From Stenocarpella maydis (taxonomy: Eukaryota > Ascomycota > Sordariomycetes > Diaporthales > Diaporthaceae): 64,000 bases of DNA. The first letter of the stretch is position 1, and each line of letters begins with the position of its first letter. The notes under the pieces were generated by a model that worked only from the letters and a program-made list of their open reading frames with translations, was not told the origin of the DNA and did no database searches. The stretch is taken from contig NQMI01000010.1 in assembly GCA_002270565.1 (NCBI GenBank), forward strand, positions 679,791-743,790. The letters run 5' to 3'. The position numbers were made by a program, and so were the translations under genes. Shown piece after piece: positions 58,000 to 64,000 of this stretch.

Positions 58000-60314
58000 T
58001 TGTAGCACGTCGGCTCGAGGGACTGGAGCATCTTATATTCCCTTGGCCTCACTGTGCAACCAAGGGAGCCGCTTCAACTGAGGGGTAGGCGGATATGTAC
58101 CCCGTGGATTTACACTACAAGAAACCCCGTGTCAAAAGTCGAGTCCAATGTTATGGCGCGTTGGGATACGCGAGGATCCAAGTAAGTACCTAGGTAGGCA
58201 CCTAGGTACTTAGGTATGGATGGAACGAACCATTTCACATTGCGCCACCAGCCCAGAAGGCCAAGCGCCCAGCTCAGCAAAACCATCCAGAAGCGGGCTA
58301 CCCCGTCTTCTCCCCTCTTACGCCGAGAAAGATGGACGTCTTGGACTTATCCACATATCTGTCATTGCGGAGGTCCCGCGGTACTCCTACCCCCCATCGT
58401 GTTCACGCCCCCCCGCCCCCCAGCTAGGTGGCCAGAAGCATCCGGCACGGCTTCATTCACATGTACACTAGTCCTGTCGAGGGGCTTGGGCGACGGATAT
58501 TAATCCGTTGGATTACCAGAAAGGGTCGACCCTGCCGAGGCAAGCACAGCTGCCACGTCGAGAACTTCGCGAAGAGATGCCCACCTCCTGCGCCGGGATG
58601 CAGGACGTCGGAAGAGGGTGGTAACCTCAGGCCATTTCCAAGCCTCCCCCGCATTAGTACCCCAGGCAATAACACCCTATGGGATCCTATCAACCGGTCG
58701 TAAACGGCTGCTAAGAACTCAGAGGACAGGTCCACTACCACGCAGCAAGGATCTGGCCGCGGCAGTGCCGGAGGGCGGCATGGCGGGTGGCCTCGTCGTG
58801 GCGATCAAAAGCGGCGATAAATATGCCAATTAGATCTTATGCAGGGCCTCCTACTCCTATTTGTACTTAGAGCCGGGCCGGATAACAAGTAAGCCTGCGT
58901 CTGCGCGAATGGCATTGTATATCGAGCAACATATGTCGTCCCAGCATGCTGTTCGAGAGTTGCAACGATGTCGAGCGTCGTTGCATTCGCGTGGCAGGCG
59001 ACGCAGCAGACTGGATCCTGGCCAAGCAGAACTGACTCCACGTCCCGGTTCAACTGGAGTCGTGCTGTGTCCATGAGGCCAGGGCCCCGTCCTCATTGGC
59101 CTAGGCGCTCAGGTCAGTCGCACCCAACTCCTCGGGTCGCTTGCGGGGTCCCCAGACTGACATGCTCACTCGGACTTTCCTGGCCACGCAGCCAAGAAAT
59201 AGTCAAGACCGGCATCCTGACAAAGCAGTAAAAGTCAACTGTGATTGTTTCCCGACGGCTGCGCTGCCCGAGGTCGCTCTGGTTGAGGTCAACATCCGAG
59301 CGGCACATACATCATGCTTTCAGGTCGCGATAAGCTGCGGGATAAATCTCAGCCACTATCCTGCCAGCCTTGGAGCCTGGATTATTATTAATAATCCAAC
59401 CGCTCCTCCTCTCCGTGGGGGTTAGACGCTCGCTGGAGCTGGGGGTTGCAACAGGCGGGCCCAGGCAAACACGAGTGGGCACCCTTGGCACAATGTGTAT
59501 CAGTAGCCCCACGGGGGAAAAGGCCTTCGACTGCCAAGCAACAGGGAGTGGATAACAAACAACATCACGAGCTTCGTCTGCTAATCCGACAGGGGGAATA
59601 CCGGGTCTGACGCGAGCCGATCGGAAGGCAGAGTCCTGTCGCGTAAGAAGCTCTCCTCGGTATTACCTCACCGAAACTGCTATGGTGCGTTGGCTCTCTC
59701 TGAAGTTGCTTCGCGGCGGGGACATCATCCCCAGGCTGCCTACCTACCATATTGCGTGTCGTACTTACAGCCGCATGCTCAGGAGGTCACAGGCAACACG
59801 GTCATGTGTGCTGGCTTATCGTGTGGCCTTTGCTTTTACGTTTTCGGACGATGACTCAGGCGAGTAATGTTATGTGGCCCGAAAGTCCAAGGTTTGAAGT
59901 TCGGTTACGGCCAACTTTCGAGCAGTCAACGCTTGTTCACCGGCCTGCCCCGGGGCGAGCGGTTGTACAGCCTGACCGAGCCGGCATCCCCAGACTCCCA
60001 CACAGAATAGGCTCTCGATTCTGAGTTCACTTGAAGTTTATCATGTCCAATTCCTTCGTGTGAAAATTCAAGCCAACCGACCAGCGGTATCCTAGGCATA
60101 AGTTTTATTGATTACACCTAGGTAGTTGCGTGATGGATTTCGGAATGAGGTCAATAAACATGCTGGCAGTGCTGGGAGGCGTCGAGGATTAACGACCTCG
60201 GTGACAGGCGATACCTAGGTACCTAAGCTCAAGAGTCCGCCCGCCCAGCTACTTATATACCCTCAATTACAACGGGCCCTCCACCACGGTTTCAATAAAT
60301 GCTCCTGGTCTGGT
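58000..60314. other. intergenic, about 2.3 kb, no supported gene
   Basis: Contains TACCTAGGTA copies at 58187 and 58200 and near 60115 and 60212. Many frames of 60-95 codons exist on both strands; none is recognisable. Confidence 0.5.
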
Positions 60315-60457
60315 GGTCTGGTGGTCTAGTGGTATGATTCGCGCTTAGGGTACACCCTGAAGTTTGATTGCGCGAGGGTAAGTCAACTCAGTTCCACTTG
60401 CAAAAATTTTAATAGCTAACAGACATCCAGTCCCGGGTTCAATCCCCGGCCAGACCC
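60315..60457 (+). tRNA. tRNA-Pro (anticodon AGG) with two introns, one of spliceosomal type
   Basis: Acceptor stem GGTCTGG (60315-60321) pairs fully with CCAGACC (60450-60456), discriminator C. A-box TGGTCTAGTGG (60322-60332). Anticodon stem CGCGC/GCGCG, loop TTAGGGT with anticodon AGG at 60347-60349. Intron 1, 60351-60368 (18 nt), is at the canonical position 37/38. After AGG of the variable loop, a second insert of 53 nt (60378-60430) begins GTAAGT, has GCTAAC near its end and finishes CAG. Without it the variable loop is AGGTC, followed by the T-arm CCGGG-TTCAATC-CCCGG (B-box 60436-60446). With both inserts removed the cloverleaf is complete and mismatch-free in the acceptor, anticodon and T stems. 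A tRNA pseudogene is the alternative, but the perfect stems argue against it. Confidence 0.85.
60378..60430 (+). other. GT-AG intron-like insert in the tRNA-Pro variable loop
   Basis: 53 nt with donor GTAAGT, branch-site match GCTAAC (60415-60420), short 3' spacer and CAG acceptor, like the mRNA introns of the protein genes in this window. Its excision restores a five-base variable loop. tRNA endonuclease normally needs a bulge-helix-bulge at 37/38, which this site does not offer. Confidence 0.75.
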
Positions 60458-60478
60458 GTCTACAATTGACCCTCTTCG

Positions 60479-60488
60479 TTTTTTTTTT
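60479..60488 (+). terminator. RNA polymerase III terminator of the tRNA-Pro gene
   Basis: A run of ten T residues begins 22 bp after the discriminator base, as expected for Pol III termination. Confidence 0.8.
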
Positions 60489-61744
60489 CTTTTTAATATA
60501 CACGGTACTTGACGTGCTGCCGTCATGCTCTGAGTATGTTATCCAAAGGCCTTAACTGTGTGTAGCACATGTAAACAACACTACCGCTCCTATTTTGCTC
60601 CAACGTCATGACAAATTCATATATTTCGACGAATATTACAGGTGCCACTCTGTGGTGTTAATTTATGTTACCCTGTGCTCCAAAGCAGGAAGTACGAGCT
60701 CGTGCCCATAAACGCCAACCATGTACGAGTATTGCGGTCAAGAGATGCCGAAATTTGAGGTTGGCTGCTGGTCTCAGTTTCAGTGCAAGACTTGTCAACT
60801 AATCAGCTCACAAAGCACGTAATTACGAGTCGACGTGCACTAGTCCCACCAAGCAGTAAACAACAAGCAGCAAGAGTTTCAGCCGCAACGCTGGGACAAC
60901 GAGGCAAAAGCCGTCCGTCCCTCTTTGCGGCTATAGTTCGTGCACGGTGCGCGCGTCTTTGGAAATGCATGAGCTGGTCGGTCCGGAGTCCCTAATGCAG
61001 GTGCTCGGCAGTGGTGACTGCTATACTCCTATGTAGTCTGCAATTATGATCTGACGATCTAATAGCTGACAGCTGGAGTCTAACCAGAACGCGCTTGTGA
61101 AAGACACCCAATGAATCCACAAACCGTGCAGCCCCAATAGGAGCTTCCCACAGTGGGAACATGCCGTGAAAGCTTGCGCGGTCATTTGAGCCTCTCATGT
61201 CCGATATAGCCAGAGGCGTAACCTTTCTTGGCACCACCTCCGATCATTATCGACAATAGCGCCTCGGAACCATGCCGTATTAGGGCAGGAAATGACCTCT
61301 TCACGCTTGCTAGACCCCTATATTCTACGAAGAAATGGGATGAATGCCCGGTTTCCAATTTCTATACTTCCTGGACGTTACATAGATATCGCGGGGTCAT
61401 CGGCCGTTTCCAGTTTTTAACGTGGTCAAGTGAGTGCTTTCATTCGCGGCCAACTTACAACGTCCCCTGTCGGGATGCACGGAGACAAGGTACACCGGCA
61501 CGCACGGCACTCGAATTGATGTGCGATCTACCCACATAATACCCCGTCAGTGCATGGGGTAAAGGCCCATGATGCTGGTTGCGGCAGCATCGCGAGCCAT
61601 GCTATGGCTCTACTTAAAGCACGGTCTCCTCCTCCTCCTTCTACAAACATGCGCATGGAGATGTTGGTTTTGGACTTCATAACTGGTGTTTACAATTCCA
61701 GCTGAACGGCAAACCAAGAAATTCCTGCGAAGGGCGATATCATA
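60489..61744. other. intergenic, no supported gene
   Basis: About 1.25 kb with no recognisable frame. The right end is the promoter and leader of the NLP gene. Confidence 0.5.
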
Positions 61745-62590
61745 ATGGCTTTTCGGTCACTTCTGACAGCTGCCCTCGCCGGCACTACTGCCCTCTGCCA
61801 GCCCACCATCCTCAAAGAACGCGCTGTCATCGACGATGATGCGGTAGTTGGGTTTGCGGAGGCTGTTCCAGACAACAGCGAAGGGGACTTGATGCTGGCA
61901 TACAAGCCATACCTCAAGGTCTTCAACGGCTGCGTACCCTTCCCTGCGGTGGATGCGGAAGGCAATACCTCGTGAGTGCTCAGCGAACCTTGAAAGGGTA
62001 TCTCAGGAATATGGCGAAGGGTCCTGACCGACTCCGTCTAGTGGTGGACTTAAGCCCAGTGGAGGCTCAAGCTCCGGGTGCTCAAAGAGCACCGGGCAGG
62101 TATACGCCCGAGCTTCCGTGTACGAGGAGTACTTTGCCATCATGTACAGCTGGTGAGTCTAAGGAAACTTCCCGTATCACTGATTATTCAGACTCATATG
62201 TGATATACTAGGTATATGCCAAAGGACGAGCCATCGACTGGCATCGGGCACCGGCATGACTGGGAGAATGCAGTCGTCTTCCTCTCGGCGAATTCGTCTG
62301 ATGCCACCTTCGTGGCCATGGTAGTGAGTGAGCACGGGGGCTACGTGAGCGGGACTGCCACCTTTGATGGCACCCATCCCTACGTCGGATACATCAGCTA
62401 CTGGCCTTTGGATCACACCCTGATCTTCACAACGACTGAAGGTGGCACGCAGCCGTTGATCGCTTGGGAGGAGCTTACGGATGCGGCTCGTGAGGCGCTG
62501 GATACGACCGACTTCGGTGACGCGACCGCATCTTTCAAGGACTCTGACTTCCAGTCATATCTGGCAGACGCGTACTCCAAAGCCTTCTAA
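61745..62590 (+). CDS. necrosis- and ethylene-inducing-like protein (NLP, NPP1 family)
   Basis: Predicted secreted protein of 238 residues; exons 61745-61971, 62042-62152 and 62212-62590, introns of 70 and 59 nt with GTGAGT donors. An N-terminal signal segment covers about residues 1-18. The family heptapeptide GHRHDWE is intact in exon 3, as is the YMP block just before it. Two cysteines, in the NGCVPFP and SGCSK regions, fit type 1 NLPs. Cytolytic family members bind plant sphingolipids at membranes; many fungal paralogues are non-cytolytic, and sequence alone does not tell which this is. No break or missing key residue was seen. It lies about 300 bp from a small cysteine-rich secreted-protein gene. 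Confidence 0.9.
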
Positions 62591-62900
62591 CTTTCTTCGG
62601 ATATGGGCTTTTTGACAGACACCCCACATGCTTCTTGGTATCCGATTATTTGATCTTGGAACAAGTCGTAATCCGAATATTTCTACCCCAGCATATATTT
62701 GGCTTTACTTCTAGTATTAATTTAAATATCTATGTAAAGACATATCCCTGATGCACGCAAAGGCCGAGGACCCGTTACCATTTCCGCTGCGGCGGTTAAG
62801 CGCAGTCACTCTCTAACGAGACCACCATCAGTCCTGCCCTTGGCATTTGTGTTAGCACGGTTTGGGTCAAATGTTGAGAATTTTAGGCGAAGTTTTACCA

Positions 62901-63086
62901 TCAGCCAGTGCTACATGTGCAGCCTTGTCGGAGTGCCGGATCTGTTGAAGGGTATGGTGCACAGATTGCGCCTCCTCTACAGACCGCTCCAGATGCGCCG
63001 CAATTGGTCTTGGTGCATGGTCCAGTGTATTGTGCCGAGGCAGCAAGGGCGAGAGAGAGGAGGGCAAAGAGCTGGAAGGACCTCAT
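62901..63086 (-). CDS. small secreted cysteine-rich protein
   Basis: 61 residues, intronless. Start ATG 63086 (MRSFQLFALLSLALAASA) gives a textbook signal peptide of 18 residues. An ATG 7 codons upstream would add a polar extension and is less likely. The mature part is about 43 residues with six cysteines (GPCTKTNCG, VCRGGAICAP, GCTCSTG), enough for three disulfides. No family is recognised. It is convergent with the NLP gene. Candidate roles are effector, antimicrobial peptide or cell-wall peptide; this is inference only. Confidence 0.65.
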   Translation of the reverse strand: MRSFQLFALLSLALAASAQYTGPCTKTNCGASGAVCRGGAICAPYPSTDPALRQGCTCSTG

Positions 63087-64000
63087 GATGGATTCTGAAC
63101 GGGCCAAATTACTTTTAAGATGAGTTGACCGAGGGTTCTCTGCTGTTGTTTTGCTGTGGTACCGCTAGATTAATGAAGGAATTGTTGACAAGAGTGGCCG
63201 TGGGACGTTCAAATCCCCACCCGAGTAGAGACTTTATGGATGGTTCTACTAAAAATGAGGGACCAATTCCCTCTTTTCGTTTCGCGGACTTGGGTTTATT
63301 TTAAGTTCATGTCGGACCTGTTCGTCCCCAACCAACGTGCGCCTAGGCGCGGCATGCAGGACCTATATAAGTACTCCGACGTTCAACGACTCATTGCCAA
63401 TAACAATTCTGTGTAGCCGCAGAGGTGCGAATTATAAATAGTTACTACCATGTCATTTCTCGCATTGGCAAGCAGGCTACGGTCTCATCTATATCGAATG
63501 ACGACATCGGATCTCTAGGCCAAGTCGGCCAAGCAACCGCGCCCCGTGCCGTCAAATTGTTTAATCGCATCCCGGGTTCATAACCAATGTTTCTTACAGC
63601 TTTCTGAGGTGGGAGGTCAAAGCGTGCATGGTGTTTTGGCAGCTGACGCTCACTAGACAAGTACAGCTTTGCCTGATCCTTCACCCTGGGCAGGTAACTA
63701 GTTCGTGATTGGTGTGGTTATAGTCCGATCTTCGCGGATTTTAACAGCTTCGGGAAACACTGCCAGGTTCATCTGCATGTTTGATTGTTTCACAGTCTGG
63801 TGCACAGTCGTCGTTCAGCTACTCTCGGTCAAGATGATGCCTATGGTCTCGGGCCAAGTCTGATGGCTGACGGCAGATAGTGGCGTGACCTCCGGCTTAT
63901 GTTACTCAGTTACACCAAAAAAAAGGTGGGTGCTGGAAATTCCGCGTGCACAGACAAGGTCAAGGACAATTGTTCTTGGCTAATTTCCGAGTTAATACCT
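63087..64000. other. window end, no supported gene
   Basis: About 0.9 kb. The left part is the promoter of the small secreted-protein gene. A B-box-like GTTCAAATCCCC at 63207-63218 lacks a partner A-box. No coding region is recognised. Confidence 0.45.

Noticed and set aside
63207..63218. B-box-like GTTCAAATCCCC suggesting a second tRNA
   Set aside because: No A-box, no pairing acceptor stem and no T-run at the right distance.

Overview
The window looks like nuclear DNA of a filamentous ascomycete (Pezizomycotina, probably a Sordariomycete). The genes carry short GT-AG introns (about 50-185 nt) with CTAAC/CTGAC branch points. The families are typical of such fungi: AA11 LPMO, SAT4-type rhodopsin-domain protein, CorA-like protein, Dal5-type MFS, fungal C2H2 protein, proteinase K-like subtilase and NLP. 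The transposons are AT-rich and riddled with CpA-to-TpA transitions, the mark of repeat-induced point mutation (RIP). No species can be named. All gene models were spliced by eye.

Layout. 1-2.5 kb: RIP-decayed Helitron on the minus strand, running off the left edge. 3.3-10.1 kb: secreted AA11 LPMO, FAD monooxygenase and rhodopsin-domain protein. 12.2-29.3 kb: transposon block with two related Ty1/copia elements (A about 6.5 kb, B about 7.9 kb), both on the minus strand with paired LTRs and 5-bp target duplications. This block is broken by five assembly gaps, three with artefact-like flanks. 30.6-34.4 kb: GH43 enzyme and CorA-like membrane protein. 35-36 kb: AT-rich island. 36.3-43.9 kb: ochratoxinase-like amidohydrolase, a multicopper-oxidase fragment, an amino-acid permease pseudogene and a Dal5-type MFS transporter. 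44.9-57.8 kb: C2H2 protein, a basic coiled-coil protein, a dual-specificity phosphatase, a secreted subtilase and a sugar transporter. 60.3 kb: a tRNA-Pro gene. 61.7-63.1 kb: an NLP gene and a tiny secreted cysteine-rich protein.

The most striking observation is the tRNA-Pro(AGG) gene at 60315-60457. Besides an ordinary 18-nt intron at position 37/38, it is interrupted in the variable loop by a 53-nt insert with every hallmark of a spliceosomal intron (GTAAGT donor, GCTAAC branch site, CAG acceptor). Removing both inserts gives a perfect cloverleaf. Second, both copia elements carry a tRNA-like module (A-box and B-box matches plus an oligo-T tract) just inside their 3' LTR.

No single operon-like system is apparent. 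Many products (LPMO, subtilase, NLP, small cysteine-rich protein, transporters) would suit a plant- or insect-associated or saprotrophic life style; that is inference.
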